From Neoaquamicrobium microcysteis (GTDB lineage: Bacteria; Pseudomonadota; Alphaproteobacteria; Rhizobiales; Rhizobiaceae), in NCBI RefSeq assembly GCF_008180155.1, contig NZ_VSZS01000068.1, positions 496,001-560,000 on the forward strand: 64,000 bases of DNA, in the 5' to 3' direction. The notes under the pieces were generated by a model. That model saw only the letters and a program-made list of their open reading frames with translations. It was not told the origin of the DNA and searched no databases. Shown here piece after piece: positions 36,155-45,397 of this stretch. How positions within the stretch are numbered: the first letter of the stretch is position 1; each line of letters begins with the position of its first letter. The position numbers were made by a program, and so were the translations under genes.

Positions 36155-37930
36155 ATGGCAGGCAGCATAACCACGTCGATCAGCCGCAGAGTCGGTTCAA
36201 GCCTGCGCCTGCGCGTCCTGATGCTCACGCTTGCCGCCTTCGTGGCGGTTGCCGTTCCGGCCGCTGCGGCCTTCGTGTGGATCGTGGATCGTACGGTGGT
36301 GACGCTGGGCACCATGTTCGCCGAGCGCCAGATTCTCTATGACCGCTATCGTGGGCTGGAGGTGCTGCGCCGCGAGGTGGCGCTGGCCGAGACGCTGATG
36401 CGCTCACCCACCATCATCGACTGGGCGCTCGACGAATTCGACCGCGACCGCTACGCGCGCGGCATCGCGGAGCTGGAGCATTTCCGACGCACCTTCGTGG
36501 ATCGCAGCTACTTCTTTGTCGTCGGCGCTTCCGGCAACTACTATTTCAACGACCATGACGGCACCTATACCGGCGCGCAGCGGCGCTATGCCGTCTCGCC
36601 CGCCAACCCCAACGACGAGTGGTACTACAAGACGCTGGCGGCAGGCCCCGGCTGCCACCTCAACGTCAACCATGACGACGTGCTGAGCGTGACCAAGGTG
36701 TGGATGAACTGCGTCGTCGAGCATGAGGGGCGCATACTCGGGCTCGTGGGCACCGGCATCGACCTGACGATGTTCCTGCGCAACGTGGTCGAGACCGACC
36801 AGAACGGCGTCGAGAGCATGTTCGTGGACCGGTCGGGCGCGGTGCAGGCCAGCCGCGACGAGAGCCTCATCGACTTTCGCAGCCTGACCAAGGAGGACGA
36901 CGCCAAGACGACCTTCTTCCAGCTGCTCGAAAACGCCGGCGACCGCACGGCCTTCGCGGCTATGATGCGCGAGGTGACCGACCAGGGCACCGATGCCGCG
37001 TCGGCGCGCTTCATGAACGTCAACGGCACGAAGATGCTGGTGGGGATCGGCCATCTGCGCGAGCTGGGCTGGTACAACGTCACCATCATGGATGTCGACC
37101 AGATCATCGATCGCCGCCTGTTCGGCCCCATCGCGTGCCTGCTGGGCCTGATGATGCTGGCCGCAGCGGCACTGGTGACCCTGCTGTTCAAGCGCAGCGT
37201 GCTCGACAGGCTGCAACGGGCGGAGGCGTCGATGCAGCGCATCGAGGCAGGCGACTTCTCGCAATCGGTCGAGGAACGGGGGACGGACGAGATCGCCCGG
37301 CTGTCGCGTGCCCTCAACCGGATGGCGCTCGCCGTCGGCACGGATCGCGCAGAGCTGGAAGAGGCCGTGCGCCAGCGCACGGAACAGCTCGAGCGCATCG
37401 CCTATGTCGACCAGCTGAGCGGCGTGCTGAACCGCCGCGGCTTCATCGAGGCCTATACGCAGGAAGAGCGACGCCTCGCCATCGACGAGGCCCTGCCCGG
37501 TCTCCTGATCCTCGACATCGACAACTTCAAGACGGTCAACGACAACCATGGCCACATCGTCGGCGACGAGGTGATCGCCGAGGTAGCCAGGCGCCTGCTG
37601 GACGTCACGCGTGAGCAGGATCTGTGCGCGCGCTGGGGTGGCGACGAGTTCGTCGTGATCGTAAAATCCTGCGATGCGCGCGCGCTGGCCGGCATCGGCA
37701 GCAAGATCCTCGACGCGATCCGCGCCCGCCCGGTCGAGCTTCTCGACGGCACGATGCTGCGCATCGGCACGTCGATCGGCGCGCATCTGGTGGAGCCGGC
37801 CGATACGCTGGAAAGTGCGGCGAGCAAGGCCGACCTCGCGCTCTATGCTGCCAAGCGGCAAGGCCGCAACCGCATGGTCGTATACGACCGCGAGGCGCAC
37901 GGCCCCGCCAAGGTCAGCGACGTGGCCTGA
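36155..37930 (+). CDS. Cache-HAMP-GGDEF membrane diguanylate cyclase
   Basis: A 591-residue receptor that converts an external signal into c-di-GMP. A membrane helix (about 20-42) is followed by a periplasmic double-Cache-like domain (about 45-325, with DEWYYKTLAAGPGCHLNVNHD and TGIDLTMFLRNVV), a second helix (about 335-358), HAMP (about 360-410), a coiled segment (EEAVRQRTEQLERIAY) and a GGDEF domain with ARWGGDEF intact. The inhibitory site REQD lies five residues before GGDEF, so product feedback is likely. ATG 36155 starts MAGSITTSIS. It converges on upp with 2 bp between. Confidence 0.9.
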   Translation: MAGSITTSISRRVGSSLRLRVLMLTLAAFVAVAVPAAAAFVWIVDRTVVTLGTMFAERQILYDRYRGLEVLRREVALAETLMRSPTIIDWALDEFDRDRYARGIAELEHFRRTFVDRSYFFVVGASGNYYFNDHDGTYTGAQRRYAVSPANPNDEWYYKTLAAGPGCHLNVNHDDVLSVTKVWMNCVVEHEGRILGLVGTGIDLTMFLRNVVETDQNGVESMFVDRSGAVQASRDESLIDFRSLTKEDDAKTTFFQLLENAGDRTAFAAMMREVTDQGTDAASARFMNVNGTKMLVGIGHLRELGWYNVTIMDVDQIIDRRLFGPIACLLGLMMLAAAALVTLLFKRSVLDRLQRAEASMQRIEAGDFSQSVEERGTDEIARLSRALNRMALAVGTDRAELEEAVRQRTEQLERIAYVDQLSGVLNRRGFIEAYTQEERRLAIDEALPGLLILDIDNFKTVNDNHGHIVGDEVIAEVARRLLDVTREQDLCARWGGDEFVVIVKSCDARALAGIGSKILDAIRARPVELLDGTMLRIGTSIGAHLVEPADTLESAASKADLALYAAKRQGRNRMVVYDREAHGPAKVSDVA

Positions 37931-37932
37931 AG

Positions 37933-38562
37933 CTATTTGGTGCCGTACATGCGGTCGCCCGCATCGCCGAGGCCCGGCACGATATAGCCCTTCTCGTTGA
38001 GCTTCTCGTCTATCGACGCCGTGAAGACCGGCACGTCCGGATGCGCCTTCGTGAAGCGCTCGATACCCTCCGGTGCGGCCAGAAGGCACAGGAAGCGCAG
38101 GTTGGTCGCGCCGCGCTCCTTGAGCTTGTCGATGGCTGCTATGGCGGAGTTGGCGGTCGCCAGCATGGGATCGACCACAATGACGAGGCGATCTTCCAGA
38201 TTGCTGGGCGCCTTGAAGAAATACTCCACCGCCTGAAGCGTATCGTGGTCGCGGTAAAGCCCGATATGGGCGACGCGCGCCGCCGGGACGAGATCGAGCA
38301 TGCCGTCAAGCAGCCCGTTGCCGGCGCGAAGCACCGAGGCGAAGACCAGCTTCTTGCCTTCCAGGGTGGGCGCCTCCATCGGCATCAGCGGGGTCTCGAT
38401 GGTGCGCGTCGTCAAATCCAGGTCGCGCGTGACCTCGTAGCACAGCAGCAGCGATATCTCGCGCAGCAGCCGCCGGAAGCCGGCCGTCGAGGTCTCCTTG
38501 TCGCGCATGATGGTGAGCTTGTGCTGGACAAGCGGGTGATCGACGACCGTGACGCCCTTCAT
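37933..38562 (-). CDS. upp: uracil phosphoribosyltransferase
   Basis: Salvages uracil with PRPP to UMP. The 209-residue protein has [33 protein letters not shown] (PRPP loop) and the C-terminal [15 protein letters not shown] uracil-binding segment. ATG 38562 is the standard start ([12 protein letters not shown]), with GAGAGAAAG upstream. It follows add on the same strand after 91 bp, so add-upp may be one unit. Confidence 0.96.
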   Translation of the reverse strand: MKGVTVVDHPLVQHKLTIMRDKETSTAGFRRLLREISLLLCYEVTRDLDLTTRTIETPLMPMEAPTLEGKKLVFASVLRAGNGLLDGMLDLVPAARVAHIGLYRDHDTLQAVEYFFKAPSNLEDRLVIVVDPMLATANSAIAAIDKLKERGATNLRFLCLLAAPEGIERFTKAHPDVPVFTASIDEKLNEKGYIVPGLGDAGDRMYGTK

Positions 38563-38653
38563 GTTTCTTTCTCTCCGAACAGATTGATCGGCGCGATAGT
38601 AGCGGCAGATGCGCCGGCGAGATACCGCGCCGGCTGCCGCAACCACAGTTTTG

Positions 38654-39634
38654 TCAGGCTTTGGGCGCGGCCGCGTCCAGCCTGGCGAGCAGGGCGGTGC
38701 GCGTCTTCCTGTCCACGAAGGCGGCTTCGATGGCGGTGCGCGTCACCGCATGCAAATCCTTCTGCGACAGGCCGAAATGCTCGGCCGCGACCTCGTATTC
38801 GCGTTTCAGCGTCGTCCAGAAATAGGGCGGGTCGTCGGAGTTGAGCGTGACCTTGCAGCCCGCCTTGCGCAGGGCCGGGAACGGATGTTCGGCAAACGAA
38901 GGAAAGACCTTCAGCTCGATGTTGGAGACCGGACAGACCTCCAGCACGATCCCCTCCTCCGCGATGCGCCTGACGAGATCGGGATCCTCGATGGCGCGGA
39001 CGCCGTGGCCGATGCGGGACGGGCGGATATGGTCCAGCGCGTCGCGAACGCTTTCCGCCCCGCCGAACTCACCCGCGTGGATCGTGATGCCCAGCCCAGC
39101 CTCGCGCGCGATCTCGAAGGCGCGGACGTAGTCCTCCATAGTACCGATGCGCTCATCGCCCGCCACGCCGAAGCCGGTGACCAGCGGATGGCCGCAGGTG
39201 GCGGCAAAGCGCGCCGCCTTCTCGATCGATTCGACGCCGACATGGCGCACGCCGGTCACGATCATCCTGCCCTCGATGCCGGTCTTGGCCTTGGCGCGGG
39301 CCATGCCCTCGCCAAGCGCGTCGGTGTAGGCCTTGGGCGACAGGCCCGCCTTCATCGCATGGTCGGGCGAGGTGAAGACCTCCGAATAGATCGCGCCGTC
39401 GCGGGCAAGGCTGGTAAGGTAGTGCTCGGAAAGCCGGGCATAGTCTTCCTCGGTGCGAAAAAGGTCTGCTGCAAAGTCGTAGGCGGCCAGAAAGGACGTG
39501 AAGTCGTGCCACACGAACGAGCCATCCTTGATGAACGGCTCGGTAGACTGGTTGTATTTTCGCGCCTGCTGGATAACCAGCTCGGGCGCGGCGGCCCCCT
39601 CGATGTGGCAATGCAGTTCGGCCTTCAGCGCCAT
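38654..39634 (-). CDS. add: adenosine deaminase
   Basis: Converts (deoxy)adenosine to (deoxy)inosine. The 326-residue TIM-barrel protein has the metal-binding HCHIEGA near the N-terminus, a further histidine/glutamate set in [23 protein letters not shown], and the SDDPPYF loop holding the metal-binding aspartates. ATG 39634 ([13 protein letters not shown]) is the conserved start. It is divergent from ubiE with 112 bp between the starts. Confidence 0.94.
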   Translation of the reverse strand: MALKAELHCHIEGAAAPELVIQQARKYNQSTEPFIKDGSFVWHDFTSFLAAYDFAADLFRTEEDYARLSEHYLTSLARDGAIYSEVFTSPDHAMKAGLSPKAYTDALGEGMARAKAKTGIEGRMIVTGVRHVGVESIEKAARFAATCGHPLVTGFGVAGDERIGTMEDYVRAFEIAREAGLGITIHAGEFGGAESVRDALDHIRPSRIGHGVRAIEDPDLVRRIAEEGIVLEVCPVSNIELKVFPSFAEHPFPALRKAGCKVTLNSDDPPYFWTTLKREYEVAAEHFGLSQKDLHAVTRTAIEAAFVDRKTRTALLARLDAAAPKA

Positions 39635-39746
39635 CGCAGTCTCCAGTGTCGTCTGCCGCGAGGCGCGGCCGTTCATCGCGGCATCGACAATAGCGCCCCG
39701 TTTCCCGATCGGCTATGGTCCCGCCGAAATTCGAACGGGTGAAGAT

Positions 39747-40523
39747 ATGTCGGAACAGCGCACGACCGCCACGGGCGGCATGGAAACGGCCTACGGCTTT
39801 CGCGAGGTCGGCGCGGGCGAGAAGCAGGGCCTCGTCAACGAGGTTTTCCACAAGGTCGCAGGCCGCTACGATTTGATGAACGACCTGATGTCGGGCGGGC
39901 TGCACCGGTTGTGGAAGGACGCCATGGTGACATGGCTGAACCCGCCGAAGCAGCCGGGCTGGCGCGTGCTGGACGTAGCCGGCGGCACCGGTGACATCGC
40001 GTTTCGCATGATCGAGGCGTCCGGCCGTAACGGACATGCGACCGTGCTCGACATCAACGGATCGATGCTTGGGGTGGGCGAGGAGCGCGCGCAAAAGCGC
40101 GGGCTGGCCGACAATATCGACTTCGTGGAGGCGAATGCCGAGGAGCTTCCGTTCGAGGATCGCAGCTTCGACGCCTATACGATCGCGTTCGGCATCCGCA
40201 ACGTGCCGCGCATCGAAAAGGCGCTGGAAGAAGCCTATCGCGTGCTCAAGCCCGGCGGGCGTTTCCTGTGCCTGGAATTTTCCGAGGTCCAGATGCCGCT
40301 TCTGGACAAGGCGTACGAGGCCTGGTCTTTCAACGCCATACCGCGCATCGGCGAAATGGTTGCCGGCGAGGGCGAGCCCTACCGCTATCTGGTCGAATCG
40401 ATCGCTCGCTTCCCCAACCAGCAGAACTTCGCCGCGATGATCCGCAAGGCCGGCTTCGACCGGGTGACGTGGCGGGATTATTCGGGCGGCATCGCAGCGC
40501 TTCATTCCGGCTGGAAGCTGTGA
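39747..40523 (+). CDS. ubiE: ubiquinone/menaquinone biosynthesis C-methyltransferase
   Basis: SAM-dependent C-methylation of 2-polyprenyl-6-methoxybenzoquinol. The 258-residue protein has [22 protein letters not shown], the SAM motif [13 protein letters not shown], and the [20 protein letters not shown] segment. ATG 39747 follows GGGTGAAG. ubiB follows after 13 bp, so ubiE-ubiB is one unit. In S. meliloti-like genomes it is divergent from mutM; here it is next to add. Confidence 0.96.
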   Translation: MSEQRTTATGGMETAYGFREVGAGEKQGLVNEVFHKVAGRYDLMNDLMSGGLHRLWKDAMVTWLNPPKQPGWRVLDVAGGTGDIAFRMIEASGRNGHATVLDINGSMLGVGEERAQKRGLADNIDFVEANAEELPFEDRSFDAYTIAFGIRNVPRIEKALEEAYRVLKPGGRFLCLEFSEVQMPLLDKAYEAWSFNAIPRIGEMVAGEGEPYRYLVESIARFPNQQNFAAMIRKAGFDRVTWRDYSGGIAALHSGWKL

Positions 40524-40536
40524 GGCGGCCGGCCCT

Positions 40537-42111
40537 ATGAGCACACCAGCAGCCTATTTCCGGCTGGCCCGCGCCGGCTGGATCCTGACACGCGAGGGCG
40601 TCTTCGCCTCCCTGCCCGGAGACCAGCTCACCGGCCTTCCCAAGTCCGGCTGGCGGATGGCGAAGCTGCTTGCCCGGGGAAGAGCCAAGGGCAGCGAGCG
40701 CAGCCTGCGCATGTCGCGCGCCATCGACAAGCTCGGCCCGTCCTACGTCAAGCTGGGGCAGTTCCTCGCCACGCGGCCCGACGTGGTGGGCGCCGAGGTG
40801 GCAACCGACCTCGCCAACCTTCAGGACCGGATGAAGACCTTCCCGACGGCGGAAGCGGTGGCCGAGATCGAGGAATCGCTGGGCCGGCCGATGAGCGAGC
40901 TTTTCGCGCATTTCGACGAGCCAATCGCGGCCGCCTCCATCGCGCAGGTGCATCCGGCCTCGGTTGCGCGCGACGGGGCGCCGCAGAAGGTGGCGGTCAA
41001 GGTCATCCGTCCCGGCGTGCGGCGGCGCTTCTACAACGATCTCGAAAGCTACTTCCTCGCCGCGCGGCTGCAGGAACGTTTCTTGCCGGCCACCAGGCGG
41101 CTGAAGCCGGTGGAGGTGACCCAGACGCTGGCGCAGACCACCAAGATCGAAATGGATCTGCGGCTGGAAGCGGCCGCCCTGTCCGAGCTCGGCGAGAACA
41201 CGAAGGACGATCCCGGTTTTCGCGTGCCATGGGTGGACTGGGAGCGCACCGGCCGCGACGTCGTCACCATGGAGTGGATCGACGGCGTCAAGATGAACGA
41301 CATCGAGGGGCTGCGAGCGGCAGGGCACGACCTGAAGGCACTGGGGGCGTCGCTGATCCAGTCGTTCCTGCGCCACACGCTGCGCGACGGCTTCTTCCAT
41401 GCCGACATGCATCCCGGCAACCTGTTCGTGGAAGCCGACGGCACCATCGTGGCGGTGGACCTCGGCATCGCCGGCCGGCTGGGCAAGAAGGAGCGCCGCT
41501 TCCTCGCCGAAATCCTCTACGGTTTCATCACGCGCGACTATCTGCGCGTGGCAGAGGTGCATTTCGAGGCCGGCTACGTGCCGCGCAGCCATGACGTGCA
41601 CGCCTTCGCGCAGGCCATCCGCGCCATCGGCGAACCGATCCACGGGCAGCCTGCCGAGACGATCTCGATGGCGCGCCTGCTCACCCTGCTATTCGAGGTA
41701 ACCGAACTCTTCGACATGGCGACGCGGCCCGAACTCGTGCTGCTCCAGAAGACCATGGTGGTGGTGGAGGGCGTGGCGCGCACGCTGGACCCGGCCTTCA
41801 ACATGTGGAAGGCGTCGGAGCCGGTCGTGGGCGACTGGATCAGGGCCAATCTGGGTCCCCGCGGTCTTCTTGAGGATGCAAGGGATGGTGCGGGAGCGCT
41901 TCTGTCTCTCGCCCGCCAGGCCCCGGAGATCGCCGCGCGCACCGAAAGGCTGTCGCGCGAGATCGATGCGATGGCGGAAAACGGGCTACGTTTCGACGAC
42001 GACACGGCGGCGCGGATCGGCAAGGCCGAGGCACGCCACACCCGCTCCGGACGCGTGGCGCTCTGGGTCATTGCCGCGACGCTCGTGTTCATTGCCTGGC
42101 AGATCACGTGA
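40537..42111 (+). CDS. ubiB: UbiB-family atypical kinase of ubiquinone biosynthesis
   Basis: ADCK/UbiB-family ATPase required for ubiquinone biosynthesis at the inner membrane. The 524-residue protein has the KxGQ motif in YVKLGQFLATRPD, the invariant VAVKVIRPGV lysine, HADMHPGNLF, and VDLGIAGRLGKKER. A C-terminal membrane helix (VALWVIAATLVFIAW) anchors it. Its stop overlaps the first arm of an inverted repeat in the toxin-antitoxin promoter. Confidence 0.95.
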   Translation: MSTPAAYFRLARAGWILTREGVFASLPGDQLTGLPKSGWRMAKLLARGRAKGSERSLRMSRAIDKLGPSYVKLGQFLATRPDVVGAEVATDLANLQDRMKTFPTAEAVAEIEESLGRPMSELFAHFDEPIAAASIAQVHPASVARDGAPQKVAVKVIRPGVRRRFYNDLESYFLAARLQERFLPATRRLKPVEVTQTLAQTTKIEMDLRLEAAALSELGENTKDDPGFRVPWVDWERTGRDVVTMEWIDGVKMNDIEGLRAAGHDLKALGASLIQSFLRHTLRDGFFHADMHPGNLFVEADGTIVAVDLGIAGRLGKKERRFLAEILYGFITRDYLRVAEVHFEAGYVPRSHDVHAFAQAIRAIGEPIHGQPAETISMARLLTLLFEVTELFDMATRPELVLLQKTMVVVEGVARTLDPAFNMWKASEPVVGDWIRANLGPRGLLEDARDGAGALLSLARQAPEIAARTERLSREIDAMAENGLRFDDDTAARIGKAEARHTRSGRVALWVIAATLVFIAWQIT

Positions 42112-42143
42112 TTGCAACGCCATCATTGATAGCATTGCAATCA
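42109..42143. promoter_or_regulatory. inverted repeat, probable operator of the toxin-antitoxin operon
   Basis: TGATTGCAA (42109-42117) and TTGCAATCA (42135-42143): perfect 9-base arms, 26 bp centre to centre. The right arm overlaps the -35 element of the fitA-like gene, as expected for autorepression by a ribbon-helix-helix antitoxin. Confidence 0.55.
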
Positions 42144-42163
42144 AACCCTATCGGTCATATCTT
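42135..42163 (+). promoter_or_regulatory. promoter of the toxin-antitoxin operon
   Basis: TTGCAA (42135-42140), 17 bases, TATCTT (42158-42163). AGGAGG at 42174-42179 is followed by the antitoxin ATG at 42185. Confidence 0.5.
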
Positions 42164-42184
42164 GTCGATCGACAGGAGGCAGCC

Positions 42185-42460
42185 ATGGGCAGCATGACCG
42201 TTCGAAAGATCGATGACGAGGTGATGCGCGACCTGCGGATCAGCGCGGCAAAGCGCGGCGTATCCATGGAACAGGAAGCGCGCGACCGTCTGCGCAGACC
42301 GCTGCAGGAGTCGGAGAAAGCCGAGGTGCCTACTTCCGACAGTGTGGATGTTCAGACGAGGGTCAATGAAATCCTTGCATTCGGTCGGCGCCTACCCAAC
42401 GTCGAATTCGACCAGAAGCAGGTTTTCGACGAACTCTATGAATATCTTGAGCGCGAATGA
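42185..42460 (+). CDS. FitA-like ribbon-helix-helix antitoxin
   Basis: A 91-residue antitoxin. The N-terminal ribbon-helix-helix domain is MTVRKIDDEVMRDLRISAAKRG with the following SMEQEARDRLR helix, typical of FitA/StbC-like antitoxins paired with PIN toxins. The C-terminal part (EFDQKQVFDELYEYLERE) should wrap the toxin. AGGAGG stands five bases before the ATG. It overlaps the toxin gene by ATGA (42457-42460). Confidence 0.85.
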   Translation: MGSMTVRKIDDEVMRDLRISAAKRGVSMEQEARDRLRRPLQESEKAEVPTSDSVDVQTRVNEILAFGRRLPNVEFDQKQVFDELYEYLERE

Positions 42461-42861
42461 TCGCACTTGATTCTTCTGCGATTGTTGCAATCCTCAAGCA
42501 GGAGTCGGATGCGGGTCTGATCGCGCGAGCCCTTGCCGAAGAACGTCGACTGTTTATGAGCGTCGGTTCGTACATCGAATGCGCGATAGTTATCGGCTCC
42601 AAGCTCGGCGACCGGGGCATGAAGGAGTTTCGCGCGCTCCTCGCACACTTGCGGGTGGAACTCGTCCCAGTCGACGAACGGCAGGCATTGCTCGGTGTCG
42701 AGGCACATCGCCGCTACGGTCGCGGTTCCGGACATCCGGCCAGCCTAAACTTCGGAGACTGCTTCTCCTACGCGCTGGCGAAATCGCGAAACCTGCCGCT
42801 CCTGTTCAAGGGCGACGATTTCGTCCATACCGACATCGAACCGGCCCTCAAACCGGCCTGA
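42457..42861 (+). CDS. PIN-domain (VapC/FitB-like) ribonuclease toxin
   Basis: A 134-residue PIN-domain nuclease, presumably cutting tRNA or other RNA when free of antitoxin. The acidic active-site residues are in place: aspartate in MIALDSSAIVAIL, glutamate in GSYIECAIV, aspartate in NFGDCFSYALA, and GDDF near the end. Length is usual for VapC. The ATGA overlap couples it to the antitoxin. It sits between ubiB and coaBC, so the pair is an insertion into core genes. Confidence 0.88.
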   Translation: MIALDSSAIVAILKQESDAGLIARALAEERRLFMSVGSYIECAIVIGSKLGDRGMKEFRALLAHLRVELVPVDERQALLGVEAHRRYGRGSGHPASLNFGDCFSYALAKSRNLPLLFKGDDFVHTDIEPALKPA

Positions 42862-42873
42862 GGCGGCGCAGAC

Positions 42874-44100
42874 ATGACCCTTTCCGGCAAACGCATCCTG
42901 CTCATCATCGGTGGCGGCATCGCGGCCTATAAGTGCCTCGACCTCATCCGCCGCCTGCGCGAGCGCGGGGCTTCGGTGCGCTGCGTGATGACATCCGCCG
43001 CTCAGGAGTTCATCACCCCGCTGGCGGTCGGTGCACTTTCGGCCGACCACGTCTTCACCGACCTGTTCGACCGGCAGGACGAACACGATATCGGCCATAT
43101 CCGCCTGTCGCGGGAGGCCGACCTGCTGGTCGTCGCGCCCGCGACGGCCGACCTGATGGCCAAGATGGCGAACGGGCTTGCCAACGATCTCGCCTCGACC
43201 GTGCTGATGGCGACGGACAAGAAGGTGCTCGTTGCGCCGGCGATGAACCCGCGCATGTGGGCCCATCCTGCGACCGCGCGCAACCGCACGACACTGGAAG
43301 CCGACGGCATCGCCTTCGTCGGACCTGCGCGCGGTGAAATGGCCGAAAGCGGAGAGGCGGGCGAAGGCCGCATGGCCGAACCTCTCGACATCGTAGCGGC
43401 CATTGAGGGGCGGCTGGCGCCTTCGGCAAGGCCGCTGGCCGGCAGGCGGATCGTCGTGACCTCCGGCCCCACCCACGAACCTATCGACCCGGTGCGCTAC
43501 ATCGCCAACCGCTCGTCGGGCAAGCAGGGCCACGCCATCGCGGCAGCGCTTGCGAGACTGGGCGCAGACGTCCGGCTCGTCGCCGGCCCGGTCAACGTTC
43601 CCGATCCTGCCGGCGTGAAGGTCGCCCATGTCGAGACGGCCCGCCAGATGAAGGACGCCGTGGAAGCGGCACTGCCTGCCGATGCAGGCGTCTTCGTCGC
43701 AGCCGTCGCCGACTGGCGAGCCGAGGGCGAGACCGGCCAGAAGATCAAGAAGGAAGAGGGCAAGGCCCCACCTGCCCTTCAGATGGTCGAGAACCCCGAC
43801 ATACTGGCCACCATCGGCCACCACCCGCAAAGGCCCGGGCTGATTGTCGGCTTTGCCGCCGAGACGCAGAACCTCGTCGACAACGCACGCAGAAAGCTGG
43901 CGAAGAAGGGAGCCGACATCATCGTCGCCAACGACGTGTCCCACGACAGCGGCGTCAACGCGACCGGCGTCATGGGAGGAGACCGCAATCTCGTCCGCAT
44001 CGTGTCTGCCGATGGTGTCGAGGAGTGGCCCGAAATGACCAAGGACGAGGTTGCCGCGCGGCTTGCAGCGCTGATCGCAGAGCGGCTGACGGGCGAATGA
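42874..44100 (+). CDS. coaBC: bifunctional phosphopantothenoylcysteine decarboxylase/synthase
   Basis: Two steps of coenzyme A synthesis on an FMN flavoprotein. The 408-residue protein has an N-terminal CoaC domain (about 1-185) with the catalytic histidine in DIGHIRLSREADL and PAMNPRMW, and a C-terminal CoaB domain (about 190-405) with SGPTHEPIDPVRYIANRSSGKQG. The position of the E. coli catalytic Cys158 (ACGDIGPGRM) reads ESGEAGEGRM here, without cysteine. The stop overlaps the next gene by ATGA. Confidence 0.94.
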   Translation: MTLSGKRILLIIGGGIAAYKCLDLIRRLRERGASVRCVMTSAAQEFITPLAVGALSADHVFTDLFDRQDEHDIGHIRLSREADLLVVAPATADLMAKMANGLANDLASTVLMATDKKVLVAPAMNPRMWAHPATARNRTTLEADGIAFVGPARGEMAESGEAGEGRMAEPLDIVAAIEGRLAPSARPLAGRRIVVTSGPTHEPIDPVRYIANRSSGKQGHAIAAALARLGADVRLVAGPVNVPDPAGVKVAHVETARQMKDAVEAALPADAGVFVAAVADWRAEGETGQKIKKEEGKAPPALQMVENPDILATIGHHPQRPGLIVGFAAETQNLVDNARRKLAKKGADIIVANDVSHDSGVNATGVMGGDRNLVRIVSADGVEEWPEMTKDEVAARLAALIAERLTGE

Positions 44101-44627
44101 GCGCGGTCCCCGTTCTCGACACAGAACGTCTGGTGCTGCGGGAGCATCGCGAGGACGATCTAGCGGACTATGCCGCGCTGTGGAGCGACCACGAGGTGGT
44201 CCGGTTCATCACCGGCAAGCCGCTCGACCGGGCGGAATGCTGGACGCGCATCCTGCGCTTTCGCGGCATGTGGGCGGTAATCGGCTACGGTTTCTGGATC
44301 ATCGAGCACAGGCAAAGCGGCAAGGTGATCGGCGAGGCCGGCATCATGGATGCCAAGCGGGACATGACGCCTTCGCTGGACGGGACGCTGGAAGCGGGCT
44401 GGGCGCTGCTTCCCTCCACCCACGGGCGCGGGTTGGCACGGGAGGCGATGACGGCAGTGCTGGGATGGGCCGATGCGCACCATCCGGAAACGCCGCAGAG
44501 TTGCATCATCAGCGAAGGCAACACGGCCTCGATAAGCCTCGCCGACCGGCTGGGCTTTCGCGAGACAGCGCGCGGCCCGCATCTGGGCTCGACGGTGATC
44601 CACTTCCGCCGCCGCCCGCATTTCTAG
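44097..44627 (+). CDS. RimJ/RimL-type GNAT acetyltransferase
   Basis: A 176-residue protein with the RimL-like start DTERLVLREHREDDL, the acetyl-CoA pocket AGWALLPSTHGRGLAREAM and SLADRLGFRE. It probably acetylates a protein N-terminus or a small amine; the substrate is unknown. ATG 44097 overlaps the coaBC stop (ATGA), so it is coupled to it. It ends in a 4-base overlap with the convergent VOC gene. Confidence 0.84.
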   Translation: MSAVPVLDTERLVLREHREDDLADYAALWSDHEVVRFITGKPLDRAECWTRILRFRGMWAVIGYGFWIIEHRQSGKVIGEAGIMDAKRDMTPSLDGTLEAGWALLPSTHGRGLAREAMTAVLGWADAHHPETPQSCIISEGNTASISLADRLGFRETARGPHLGSTVIHFRRRPHF

Positions 44628-45013
44628 CCCTCGACCAGCAAGATGAGGTTGCCGCAGCCATCCTCGAAGGTCGCCATCACCGGCAAGCCCGGCGCCGGCG
44701 CGGCAGGTTCGCTGCGAAACGTGACACCCAGCTTCGTCAGACGCTCGTATTCTGCCTGCACGTCGTCGCATCCAAGCTGGGTGAAAGGGATGCCGCGATC
44801 GTAGAGCGCCTTCTGGTATTCCCGCGCGAAATCCATGCCCGCAGGTTCCAGCAACAGTTCCACGCCCGAACCGTCGGCGGCCTGCACCGTGAGCCAGCGC
44901 GCGCCGCCGGCAGGCACGTCGTGCTTCTTCACGAAACCCAGCTTGCCGACGTAGAAGTCTTCCGCCTTCTGCTGGTCGAGAACCATCACGTCGGACAGGT
45001 TGCACCGTATCAT
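44624..45013 (-). CDS. VOC (glyoxalase/bleomycin-resistance) family protein
   Basis: A 129-residue single VOC domain. It begins MIRCNLSDVMVLDQQKAEDFY and ends with ATFEDGCGNLILLVEG, the usual VOC strands. A glutamate in GVELLLEP and the final glutamate could bind metal. Function is unknown. It is the last gene of the ArsR-SRPBCC operon. Confidence 0.78.
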   Translation of the reverse strand: MIRCNLSDVMVLDQQKAEDFYVGKLGFVKKHDVPAGGARWLTVQAADGSGVELLLEPAGMDFAREYQKALYDRGIPFTQLGCDDVQAEYERLTKLGVTFRSEPAAPAPGLPVMATFEDGCGNLILLVEG

Positions 45014-45031
45014 TGCCTTACTCCCTCGATT

Positions 45032-45397
45032 TCACCAGGCTCCCGCCTTCTCGTCCACGAGATGGATGATGGAGGACGGGCTCGATACCCAGAACCCTCG
45101 AAAATTCGGTCCCAACGGCTCGATCTCGTCGCAACGCACCACGGCGGCCTGTTCGAGATGAGCCGCTGCCGTGTCCATGTCGTCGGTGACGATCTCGAGC
45201 CAGAGTTCGGCCTGGCTCATGCCCGGCATCCGGTCGATCCAGAGCTGGTTGGCGCCGAAGTGGAAGCCAACCGCCGGCTCGTGTCCTTCGATCATCCTGA
45301 GCCCCAGCGTCTCGCGATAGAACCGGACGGTGTCGTCATACTGATGGGGCGGCACCTTGAGCGCGATGTTGCGCCCGCCTTCGAAATTCGTCGTCAC
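45032..45397 (-). CDS. VOC family protein
   Basis: A 121-residue VOC-fold protein with DDTVRFYRETLGLRM and GANQLWIDRMPGMS. No enzyme function can be assigned. It overlaps the start of the operon's SRPBCC fusion gene end by 4 bases (45394-45397) and precedes the second VOC gene by 18 bp. Confidence 0.75.
   Translation of the reverse strand: MTTNFEGGRNIALKVPPHQYDDTVRFYRETLGLRMIEGHEPAVGFHFGANQLWIDRMPGMSQAELWLEIVTDDMDTAAAHLEQAAVVRCDEIEPLGPNFRGFWVSSPSSIIHLVDEKAGAW

Noticed and set aside
42112..44627. A mobile element or prophage carrying the toxin-antitoxin pair
   Set aside because: No integrase, transposase, tRNA attachment site or terminal repeat is visible; the module is only 0.7 kb between core genes.
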